NCBI GenBank assembly: GCA_030602145.1
Contig: JAUWAH010000192.1
Coordinates: forward strand, 1-5,579
Length of the DNA: 5,579 nucleotides
Direction: 5' to 3'
Source of the DNA: Desulfobulbus sp.
Lineage (GTDB): Bacteria; Desulfobacterota; Desulfobulbia; Desulfobulbales; Desulfobulbaceae
Part shown: positions 1-5,579 of the stretch, piece after piece
How the letters are laid out: every line of letters starts with the position of its first letter
Numbering within the stretch: the stretch's first letter is position 1
Translations under genes and position numbers: made by a program
The notes under the pieces: model-generated
Database searches by the model: none
What the model saw: the letters and a program-made list of their open reading frames with translations, nothing else
What the model was told of the DNA's origin: nothing

Positions 1-45
1 GCAAGTAGAGACACCATAAACAACCGCGTCGCTACGCTCCGACCA

Positions 46-136
46 GGGTGGCCGGAATCACCGGAACAGGTGGCCGCCTTCCACCGGAATGCCCGGCCGG
101 ATTCGACTGGAATGCGTGGCCGACTTCACCGGAATA
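46..136. repeat. Array of four degenerate 22-23-bp tandem repeats
   Basis: Four units follow one another. On the plus strand each has a TGGCCG-like core (starting at 49, 71, 94 and 117), then usually TTC, then a CACCGGAAT-like end. The third unit is the most diverged (CGGCCG core, GACTGGAAT end). Spacing between cores is 22, 23 and 23 bp, about two helical turns, which suits repeated binding by one protein along one face of DNA. Multiple short direct repeats near the ends are a known trait of IS21-family elements, where the IstA transposase binds them. From memory these units resemble such ends, but I see no istA or istB here, so the assignment is tentative. The repetition itself is directly visible. 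Confidence 0.7.
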
Positions 137-206
137 GGCACCACCATCGGACAGCCTCCTGGTTTTGGCTTCTGGTTTTGCATTCTCCAACTCTTTACTG
201 GTTAAT

Positions 207-369
207 TTGTTGGTAGCTCCGCCCATGTGTGTTGGTACCTCCCCACTCTTCGAAAGAATCCAGATTGCCCGTTCAATGCTCTGAAATGCTGACCTTTTTC
301 TGTTTGTTGGCACCGCCTGTTGGTATCAAGTTTCTGATTGTTGGCATGTTGGCCATATAATACCAACAA
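207..369. repeat. Cluster of TGTTGG motifs with one inverted copy
   Basis: The hexamer TGTTGG occurs six times in direct orientation on the plus strand, starting at 208, 230, 305, 318, 339 and 347. Most copies continue as TGTTGGTA or TGTTGGCA. One inverted copy, CCAACA, lies at 363-368. The inverted copy makes a perfect 7-bp inverted repeat, TTGTTGG (338-344) with CCAACAA (363-369), with AT-rich sequence between. Two of the spacings (22 and 21 bp) echo the period of the neighbouring repeat array. This could be a protein-binding region at the end of a mobile element or a degenerate terminal inverted repeat. The function is not known from the sequence. Confidence 0.5.
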
Positions 370-414
370 ATATTCTTGGATTCAAGCAGATCAGCCTGGA
401 TGACCCTGGACAAC

Positions 415-450
415 AAAAAGCCCGCAATCCTTGAGGAAAGCGGGCTTTTT
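415..450 (-). terminator. Intrinsic terminator of ssrA (bidirectional form)
   Basis: An 11-bp perfect inverted repeat, AAAAAGCCCGC (415-425) with GCGGGCTTTTT (440-450), encloses a 14-nt loop that can itself form a small TCC/GGA stem. Read on the minus strand, a GC-rich stem is followed by five T residues at 419-415, the standard Rho-independent form. It starts 33 nt beyond the mature tmRNA 3' end, so the precursor would carry a short trailer to be trimmed. Because A and T runs flank both arms, it could also stop transcription arriving on the plus strand. Confidence 0.9.
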
Positions 451-482
451 TGGACTTCTTCGAATGTTGTCGAACTGTGAAA

Positions 483-841
483 TGGTGGAGGCGCCGGGAG
501 TTGAACCCGGGTCCGAAAATTCTCCCCTCATGTCTCTACATGCTTAGTTCCGGGATTGGGTCTCGCGTTCGTCTCTCACCCGGAACCGGGATACTCGAAC
601 GCCAGCCTGAGAAAATCTCATTGACCGTGCCTCAGGCGATCGCGGTCAACCAGCCCGTTGAGTCGACGCCCCGAATCCGGACCTACAGGCGAGATCCGGT
701 GGGACGGCAAAGCAGCTTACGCTGCCATTGCGTAGTTATAATCGTCTGCGATTATATTTAATTCCGCCATTTTTACGAGCTGACAGAAACTCGGCATGCA
801 ACACTAAGCTTCAATATCCCCGTCGAATCCGTTTCGCCCCC
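483..841 (-). ncRNA. ssrA: Transfer-messenger RNA (tmRNA), one-piece, 359 nt
   Basis: tmRNA acts as both tRNA-Ala and mRNA. With SmpB it enters stalled ribosomes, adds a degradation tag to the unfinished protein and releases the ribosome. The 5' acceptor strand GGGGGCG (841-835) pairs with CGCCTCC at the 3' end, and the third pair is G-U, the alanine identity signal. The conserved GGATTCGACGG follows the 5' strand. The T arm CCGGG-TTCAACT-CCCGG, discriminator A and encoded CCA (485-483) close the 3' end. The tag frame (749-717) reads ADDYNYAMAA then TAA, with GCA as resume codon. The last tag codons pair across the stop with the following bases (GCAGC/GCTGC, 712-725), matching the helix usual at this point. 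The length is close to the roughly 360 nt of E. coli tmRNA. The gene begins 40 bp after smpB. Confidence 0.97.
717..749 (-). other. tmRNA proteolysis-tag reading frame (ADDYNYAMAA)
   Basis: Ten codons plus TAA. The resume codon GCA (749-747) is preceded by ATAATC, comparable to the TAGTC before the E. coli resume codon. The encoded peptide ADDYNYAMAA keeps the YNYA-x-AA style ending; the terminal AA is what ClpXP-type proteases recognise in known tags, and the acidic and Tyr residues lie where SspB or ClpA contacts occur in E. coli. The alanine carried by tmRNA itself would be added before this sequence. Confidence 0.93.
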
Positions 842-881
842 TTGTGGAAGATCGGTTGTGGTGGTCGGTGGCTGCCTGGGA

Positions 882-1337
882 TCAGTCGTCGCGCCGCAGG
901 GTTCGTTCGATCTCGCGGTTGGAATCCTTTTCCTTCAGCGCAGCCCGTTTGTCGTAGAGTTTCTTGCCTCTGGCCAGGGCCAGTTCCACCTTGGCCTTGC
1001 CGTTGGCAATAAAGTATATCTTGAGCGGGATCAGCGCAACGCCTTTCTCGTGGAGCTTGCCGATCAGCTTGCGGATCTCGCGCCGGTGCAGCAGCAGCTT
1101 GCGCACCCGGAGTGGGTCCTGCTGGATGTGGGTGGCAAAGGAGTAGGGCGAGATGTGGACGTTGTAGAGAAAGACCTCGCCGTCCTTGAGCAGGGCATAA
1201 CCGTCGCGGAGATTGACCTTGCCCGCCCGCAGCGACTTGACCTCCGGGCCGCTGAGCACCATGCCGGCCTCGAAGGTCTGTTCGATGTGGTAATCGTGGA
1301 AGGCTTTCTTGTTCTTGCTGACGATCTTCTGTCCCAT
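882..1337 (-). CDS. smpB: SsrA-binding protein SmpB
   Basis: SmpB is the protein partner of tmRNA. It binds the tRNA-like domain, brings it with EF-Tu to stalled ribosomes, and its C-terminal tail occupies the empty mRNA channel. The 151-residue protein is the usual size. Family blocks are visible in order: KNKKAFHDY (8-16), [18 protein letters not shown] (30-47), HISPY (61-65), [10 protein letters not shown] (79-88), LIPLKIYF (102-109), [18 protein letters not shown] (114-131) and a charged helical tail to the end. The usual GTEVKSLR reads GPEVKSLR here, a mild variant. The ATG at 1337 gives the normal N-terminus, although its Shine-Dalgarno is weak. It lies 74 bp after the ATPase gene and 40 bp before ssrA, its functional partner. 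A promoter candidate sits just upstream. Confidence 0.98.
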   Translation of the reverse strand: MGQKIVSKNKKAFHDYHIEQTFEAGMVLSGPEVKSLRAGKVNLRDGYALLKDGEVFLYNVHISPYSFATHIQQDPLRVRKLLLHRREIRKLIGKLHEKGVALIPLKIYFIANGKAKVELALARGKKLYDKRAALKEKDSNREIERTLRRDD

Positions 1338-1375
1338 GGTCCGTCCGTGTGTTCCTGGTTGCCGTTGCTGCCGCC

Positions 1376-1404
1376 ACTATAGGTCGTGTCGGCCGGATTG
1401 CCAG
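1376..1404 (-). promoter_or_regulatory. Putative sigma70-type promoter for smpB-ssrA
   Basis: On the minus strand CTGGCA (1404-1399; 4 of 6 to TTGACA) and TATAGT (1381-1376; 5 of 6 to TATAAT) are separated by exactly 17 bp. The pair lies in the 74-bp gap after the ATPase stop, with the expected transcription start near 1369 and a leader of about 30 nt to the smpB ATG. No comparable element was found just before ssrA, so this promoter may serve both genes. It is a pattern match only. Confidence 0.5.
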
Positions 1405-1411
1405 GAAAAAA

Positions 1412-3289
1412 TCAACCGTCGGCGGTTTCCCCGGTGACCCGCAGGGCCTCCTCCACCGTGGTCAGACCGGCCTGGACCTTGCGCCAGGCATCCTCGCGCA
1501 GGGTGGTCATGCCCTCCCGGATGGCCACCTGGCGCAGTTCCGAGTCGGTGGCCTTGGCGGCGATCAGCTTTTTCAACTGCTCCGACATGGGAAAGATCTC
1601 GAAGATGCCCAGCCGGCCTAGAAAGCCGGTGTTGCGGCATTGCAGGCAGCCCTTGCCCTTTTTCAACTCCACGGTCTCCCGTCCGGGCACCGGAAAGCCG
1701 AGCTTGCGCAGGCCGGCCGCATCGACCGTGTAGGGCTCGATGCAGTGGGGACAGTTGCGCCGCACCAGCCGCTGGGCCAGGGCGCCGAGCAGGGTCGAGG
1801 CGATGAGGAAGGGTTCGAGCCCCAGGTCTTCGAGGCGGATGACGGTGGAAACGGCATCGTTGGTGTGCAGGGTGGAGAAGACCAGGTGGCCGGTCAGGGC
1901 CGCCTGGACGGCGTGGGTGGCGGTTTCCAGGTCGCGGATCTCGCCGATCATGATGATGTCCGGGTCCTGGCGGAGGATGTTGCGCAGGATGGTGGAAAAG
2001 GTGACATCGATCTGGGTCTGGACGGCGATCTGGTTGAACTCCTCGTAGACCATTTCCACCGGGTCCTCGACGGTGACGATGTTCCTCTCCGGCGAGGCGA
2101 TCCGCTTGAGGGTGGAGTAGAGGGTGGTCGACTTGCCGCTGCCGGTGGGGCCGGTGACCAGGACAATGCCGTGGGCGGCGGTCATGAAGCTGTTGTAGAC
2201 CACCCGGTCCCGGCGGGAAAAGCCGAGTTGATCCAGGTCCTGGAAGATGACGTCCGGGTTGAGGATCCGCATCACCGTCTTTTCGCCGAAGGCCACCGGT
2301 ACGGTGGACACGCGGATCTCGGCCTCGCGGCCCTCCTCGCGCTGGCCGATCTTGATGCGGCCGTCCTGGGGGCGCCTTTTTTCGGCGATGTCCAGCCGCC
2401 CCAAACTCTTGATCCGCGAAGTGATGGCGGAGTGGACCGCCTTGGGCAACTTGTAGATGGTGTGGAGGATGCCGTCGATGCGGAACCGAACTAGGCAGAC
2501 ATCCCGCTTGGGTTCGATGTGGATATCGCTGGCCCGCTGCTCCAGGGCATAGTTGAACAGGTGGTTGACCGCCGCCTTGATGTGCTGGTCGGTGGAACTG
2601 AGTTCCTTGGTCGAGGCCAGGCGCACATACTGTTCCAGGTTGCCGATGTCGACGGTGGTCGAGATGGAAGCGGCGCCGAATTGGGATTCGGCGGCGGTGA
2701 TCGACCGCTGGAAGCCGAAGAATTCGGCGAGGATCTTCTTGATATCGGTCCGGGTGGACAGCGAGTGACGGACCTTGACCTGGTTGGCCCGCTCGATGTC
2801 CTCAAGCACATGCTCCATGTCCGGGTGATAGGTCACCACCTCGAGGACCCCCTCCTTCTGTTCCAGGGGCAGGATGAGGTGGTTGATGGCAAAGGAACGG
2901 GGGATGGTCTTGGTGACCGTGTCCATGTCCAGTTCCAGGGGGTCGAGCTTCTTGAATGGAATCTTGAGGCCGTGGGCGACGGCCCGCATGATCGTCTCCT
3001 CGGTCAGGGGCACCTTGTTCGACCCGGGACTCTCAAGGTCCAGGGAGACGATGATGTCCACCAGATCGGGAAACCCCTTGTCCAGCTTGTGTTCATCGTC
3101 CTGGCGGCGGCCGCCGAACTGGCGGAGCAGTTTCTGGCGCTGCCTGCCCTTGTGGAGGATGATGAACTGGCGCTGCTCGTCGGAGAGCAGGCGGTGCTTG
3201 ACCAGGAGATCGAGGAGGGTTTCGCTGTTGAGAAAGGGCATGGTCGTTGTCGGCTGCAAGATGGGGAGTGGGAACGCAACTGGTTCCAT
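1412..3289 (-). CDS. GspE/PulE/PilB-family secretion or pilus assembly ATPase
   Basis: This is a hexameric cytoplasmic ATPase of the type II secretion/type IV pilus superfamily, which powers pilin or pseudopilin assembly at the inner membrane. The frame codes for 625 residues from the ATG at 3289. Residues about 95-190 resemble the type II secretion E N-terminal domain. The catalytic half holds SDIHIEP (254-260), Walker A GPTGSGKST (380-388), Asp box NIVTVEDPVE (403-412), Walker B IIMIGEIRD (445-453), His box STLHTND (472-478) and a zinc tetracysteine CPHC (513-516) plus CLQC (548-551). All key residues are intact. The start is uncertain. TTG at 3316 has no Shine-Dalgarno; ATG at 3289 follows AAGGG; ATG at 3241 is where family-like sequence begins. 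Assignment to GspE or PilB is not possible because no other secretion or pilus gene is visible. It follows pcm by 107 bp. Confidence 0.93.
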   Translation of the reverse strand: MEPVAFPLPILQPTTTMPFLNSETLLDLLVKHRLLSDEQRQFIILHKGRQRQKLLRQFGGRRQDDEHKLDKGFPDLVDIIVSLDLESPGSNKVPLTEETIMRAVAHGLKIPFKKLDPLELDMDTVTKTIPRSFAINHLILPLEQKEGVLEVVTYHPDMEHVLEDIERANQVKVRHSLSTRTDIKKILAEFFGFQRSITAAESQFGAASISTTVDIGNLEQYVRLASTKELSSTDQHIKAAVNHLFNYALEQRASDIHIEPKRDVCLVRFRIDGILHTIYKLPKAVHSAITSRIKSLGRLDIAEKRRPQDGRIKIGQREEGREAEIRVSTVPVAFGEKTVMRILNPDVIFQDLDQLGFSRRDRVVYNSFMTAAHGIVLVTGPTGSGKSTTLYSTLKRIASPERNIVTVEDPVEMVYEEFNQIAVQTQIDVTFSTILRNILRQDPDIIMIGEIRDLETATHAVQAALTGHLVFSTLHTNDAVSTVIRLEDLGLEPFLIASTLLGALAQRLVRRNCPHCIEPYTVDAAGLRKLGFPVPGRETVELKKGKGCLQCRNTGFLGRLGIFEIFPMSEQLKKLIAAKATDSELRQVAIREGMTTLREDAWRKVQAGLTTVEEALRVTGETADG

Positions 3290-3292
3290 TGT

Positions 3293-3319
3293 CCCTTGCC
3301 GGCGACGGAGAAGCAAGGG
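3293..3319 (-). promoter_or_regulatory. Hairpin covering the ATPase Shine-Dalgarno
   Basis: A perfect 7-bp inverted repeat, CCCTTGC and GCAAGGG on the minus strand (3319-3313 and 3299-3293), has a 13-nt loop. The 3' arm contains the AAGGG that would serve as ribosome-binding site for the ATG at 3289, so folding would hide it. No T run follows on the minus strand, so it is not a terminator of pcm. Whether it regulates translation is inference, and it loses that meaning if the true start is the ATG at 3241. Confidence 0.35.
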
Positions 3320-3396
3320 TTTTCAGTGCGGGCGGGACGGGTTCGGGAAGATGGACAAGGAGCGGCGCGCCGGCACGCCTTCGTCCGGCAACCGGG

Positions 3397-4050
3397 TCAG
3401 TTGGGCCAGCCGTGGGCACCGATCAGGTCGACGAAGCGGACCTGCTCGATGGTGGACACCGTGCGGACTCCGTCCTGTTGCTCGACCACCTGCAGTTCCT
3501 GGACGTTCTGGCCGCCGACCGGCATGACCAGGCGGCCGGGATCGGCCAGTTGGGCGATCAGCGGTTCGGGGATGCGGGGGCCGCCGGCGGTGACGATGAT
3601 GGCGTCGAAGGGGGCCTCCGAGGGCCAGCCGACGGTGCCGTCGTCAATCCGTGAGATGATGTTGTGGTAGCGGAGCCGGTCGAACACCTTGCGCGCCCGG
3701 CTGACCAGGGCGTCGAGCCGTTCCACGGTGTAGACTTTCTGGCAGAGGCGGGAAAGGACAGCGGCGTGGTAGCCGGAGCCGGTGCCGATTTCCAGGATCT
3801 TTTCCGTGCCGGTGAGGTGGAGCACCTGGCTCATCAGGGCGACGATATAGGGCTGGGAGATGGTCTGACCGCTGCCGATCGGCAGGGGAAAGTCCCCGTA
3901 GGCATGGGCCTGGAAAGCGTCCTCGACGAACAGGTGCCGGGGCACAGTGCGCATGGCCTCCAGTACCCTCGGGTCGGTGATGCCCCGGGGAACGAGTTGT
4001 TCCTCGATCATCCGCTCCCGGTTGATGTCAAAGCTGGAAGGCCGGCTCAC
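3397..4050 (-). CDS. pcm: Protein-L-isoaspartate O-methyltransferase
   Basis: This enzyme transfers a methyl group from S-adenosylmethionine to L-isoaspartyl residues formed by protein ageing, which lets them return to normal aspartate. I chose the GTG at 4050, giving 217 residues, close to the family norm. It follows AAGAGG at suitable spacing and overlaps the lipoprotein TGA as GTGA. An in-frame ATG at 4083 would add 11 unconserved residues and a 37-base overlap. Family features are MIEEQL and RGI near the N-terminus, VPRH (36-39), [12 protein letters not shown] (60-71), SAM-binding motif [10 protein letters not shown] (86-94), DGTVGW and FDAIIVTAG (137-156), and GRLVMPVG (172-179). The usual LV-x-PVG block is intact and no catalytic feature is missing. 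Translation is probably coupled to the lipoprotein gene upstream. Confidence 0.96.
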   Translation of the reverse strand: MSRPSSFDINRERMIEEQLVPRGITDPRVLEAMRTVPRHLFVEDAFQAHAYGDFPLPIGSGQTISQPYIVALMSQVLHLTGTEKILEIGTGSGYHAAVLSRLCQKVYTVERLDALVSRARKVFDRLRYHNIISRIDDGTVGWPSEAPFDAIIVTAGGPRIPEPLIAQLADPGRLVMPVGGQNVQELQVVEQQDGVRTVSTIEQVRFVDLIGAHGWPN

Positions 4051-4424
4051 TGGACCTCTTTCCAGGTGAAATCCTCCATCCACTTGCGTTCCGACTGGTT
4101 GTAGTTCCGGAACTCGCTGTGGGTGACGATATCGTTTTCGACGGTGAGGACGATCATTTCATAGCCGGTTTGGCCGGTCATGGAGCCGAGCAGCGGCATG
4201 GTGCCGAAGAGGCCGGGCCGGTCCTCGTAATAGACCAGCTCGCTCACCCCGGGGGCGACCTCGCGCCGGCCGTCGGGTTCGCCCAGGTATCTCTGGGCTT
4301 CCTTGAGCGTCGTCTGCCCCGGCTTGATCAGGGAGGCATCGGAGGCAAGATGGCGCACCTGCTTGGTATGGCAGCCACCAAGCAGCAGAAGCGTCAGCAT
4401 CAACACAGACAGGGGGAAACGCAT
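4047..4424 (-). CDS. SmpA/OmlA/BamE-like outer-membrane lipoprotein
   Basis: The ATG at 4424 is preceded by GGAGGA (4436-4431) at ideal spacing, so I prefer it to an in-frame start at 4487. The product has 125 residues. The N-terminus is a lipoprotein signal: Arg2, a hydrophobic stretch and the lipobox LGGC with Cys18 as the lipid-bearing residue. His follows the Cys, not Asp, so transport to the outer membrane by Lol is likely (inferred). Residues 33-51, with [19 protein letters not shown], and the following VYYEDR resemble the SmpA/OmlA fold found in BamE, which supports the outer-membrane beta-barrel assembly machine. Overall similarity to true BamE is limited, so I would not name it bamE. 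It is the first gene of a likely unit with pcm. Confidence 0.85.
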   Translation of the reverse strand: MRFPLSVLMLTLLLLGGCHTKQVRHLASDASLIKPGQTTLKEAQRYLGEPDGRREVAPGVSELVYYEDRPGLFGTMPLLGSMTGQTGYEMIVLTVENDIVTHSEFRNYNQSERKWMEDFTWKEVQ

Positions 4425-4430
4425 CGGAAA

Positions 4431-4436
4431 TCCTCC
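4431..4436 (-). promoter_or_regulatory. Strong Shine-Dalgarno deciding the lipoprotein start
   Basis: GGAGGA on the minus strand stands about 6-7 nt before the ATG at 4424. It is the best ribosome-binding site in the window and supports the 125-residue form, whose signal peptide then begins directly at the Met. Confidence 0.85.
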
Positions 4437-4466
4437 AGGAACGCGGCGCGGAACAGAAAAAGTTGT

Positions 4467-4503
4467 GTTCATATATCGTGAACTCAACCATTTTTCAAGT
4501 TCA
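4467..4503. repeat. TGAAC/GTTCA inverted repeats over the promoter
   Basis: Three copies of one 5-mer in alternating orientation lie on the plus strand: GTTCA (4467-4471), TGAACT (4479-4484) and AGTTCA (4498-4503). The second and third form a perfect 6-bp inverted repeat with a 13-nt spacer; the first and second form a 5-bp one with a 7-nt spacer. They overlap both promoter hexamers, as an operator would. No regulator can be named. Confidence 0.4.
4470..4498 (-). promoter_or_regulatory. Putative promoter for the lipoprotein-pcm unit
   Basis: On the minus strand TTGAAA (4498-4493; 5 of 6 to TTGACA) and TATATG (4475-4470; 4 of 6 to TATAAT) are 17 bp apart, in the only AT-rich part of the gap after htpG. 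The predicted leader is about 40 nt and carries the strong Shine-Dalgarno. Inverted repeats of TGAAC/GTTCA overlap it and are listed separately. Confidence 0.5.
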
Positions 4504-4553
4504 GAGAGGTCTCGTCTCCAGAAATAAAACCCAAAACCGACGCCTTAGACGCA

Positions 4554-4581
4554 AACCGGCCCGGCGCGGGCCGGGCCGGTT
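4554..4581 (-). terminator. GC-rich hairpin after htpG, probable terminator
   Basis: A perfect 12-bp inverted repeat, AACCGGCCCGGC (4554-4565) and its complement (4570-4581), has a 4-nt loop. It begins 30 nt after the htpG stop. On the minus strand it is followed by only a short T run (TTT, then GCG), so it may terminate imperfectly or mainly protect the transcript 3' end. Confidence 0.6.
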
Positions 4582-4611
4582 GCAGACCATGCGGAGCAGG
4601 GAGGGGGGCAA

Positions 4612-5579
<968 letters not shown>

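Larger units (their letters stand above)
1..413. other. Gene-free region downstream of ssrA, possible mobile-element remnant
   Basis: I see no credible gene here. The only sizeable reading frame (minus strand, 313 to 32, GTG start) has no Shine-Dalgarno, matches no family I recognise, and its C-terminal third is the translation of a short DNA repeat array. The region contains two repeat sets, annotated separately: four 22-23-bp units (46-136) and a cluster of TGTTGG motifs (207-369). By eye, 137-413 is richer in A and T than the GC-rich genes to the right. The region lies just beyond the ssrA terminator, where integrative elements often sit. I infer a mobile-element end or remnant; the left window edge hides any transposase or integrase that may belong to it. 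Confidence 0.4.

Noticed and set aside
32..313. Minus-strand reading frame of 93 codons with GTG start
   Set aside because: It has no ribosome-binding site, no recognisable family, and its last third is simply the translation of the four-unit DNA repeat array. Best explained as a chance open frame in a repeat region.
46..369. CRISPR array
   Set aside because: The units are contiguous, degenerate and not separated by unique spacers of constant length, and the TGTTGG spacing is irregular.
459..474. Small inverted repeat TTCGA/TCGAA between terminator and tmRNA
   Set aside because: Only 5 bp with a 6-nt loop; could be a feature of the precursor trailer but is within chance expectation.
450..761. 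Plus-strand reading frame of 103 codons
   Set aside because: It is antisense to the tmRNA gene, whose structure and tag are clear.
842..881. Dedicated ssrA promoter in the smpB-ssrA gap
   Set aside because: No TATAAT-like hexamer at a suitable distance is visible on the minus strand.
811..1377. Minus-strand frame of 188 codons overlapping smpB
   Set aside because: It is in another frame over smpB, arginine/glutamine/alanine-rich, with no motif; smpB explains the region.
1640..2494. Long plus-strand reading frame of 284 codons opposite the ATPase
   Set aside because: It is the antisense shadow of a strongly conserved ATPase gene in GC-rich DNA; the translation is low-complexity (G, V, D, L rich) with no domain.
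2519..3670. Plus-strand reading frame of 383 codons spanning the ATPase-pcm junction
   Set aside because: It is antisense to two conserved genes and shows the composition typical of GC-rich shadow frames, with no recognisable domain.
4050..4083. Extended pcm start at ATG 4083
   Set aside because: It adds 11 residues inside the lipoprotein coding end without family similarity; GTG at 4050 has the better ribosome-binding site and a typical 4-base overlap.

Overview
The window reads as a GC-rich bacterial chromosome segment. It probably comes from a Desulfobacterota-like (former deltaproteobacterial) organism. That placement rests on overall protein character and the tmRNA tag, is an inference, and was not tested by search. 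All recognisable genes lie on the minus strand, so in transcription order they run from the right edge to the left: htpG (3' half only), a small SmpA/OmlA/BamE-like lipoprotein, pcm (protein-L-isoaspartate O-methyltransferase), a GspE/PulE/PilB-type secretion ATPase, smpB, and ssrA (tmRNA).

Right part (about 4050-5579): htpG ends at 4612 and is followed by a strong GC-rich hairpin. A 187-bp gap then carries a plausible sigma70-type promoter, overlapped by TGAAC/GTTCA inverted repeats, and a very good Shine-Dalgarno for the lipoprotein gene. The lipoprotein and pcm share a 4-base GTGA stop/start overlap, so they are likely translationally coupled.

Middle (about 1340-4050): pcm is followed after about 107 bp by the ATPase gene. 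A 7-bp inverted repeat in that gap covers the Shine-Dalgarno-like sequence of the preferred ATPase start. The ATPase has intact Walker A, Asp box, Walker B, His box and a tetracysteine zinc motif, but no other secretion or pilus gene is visible in the window.

Left part (about 410-1410): smpB has a good promoter candidate in the 74-bp gap behind the ATPase gene. The complete one-piece tmRNA lies 40 bp further on, encodes the tag ADDYNYAMAA, and is followed by an intrinsic terminator. SmpB and tmRNA together rescue stalled ribosomes. With HtpG (chaperone) and Pcm (protein repair), most of the window concerns protein quality control.

Far left (1-413): no credible gene. This stretch looks lower in GC, except for an array of four 22-23-bp repeats at 46-136 and a cluster of TGTTGG motifs at 207-369. 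Its position just downstream of ssrA, a common integration site, and its repeat structure suggest the end or remnant of a mobile element, possibly IS21-like, but no transposase or integrase is seen. I found no clearly new biological system; the best leads are this left-end repeat region and the regulatory layout of the operons.
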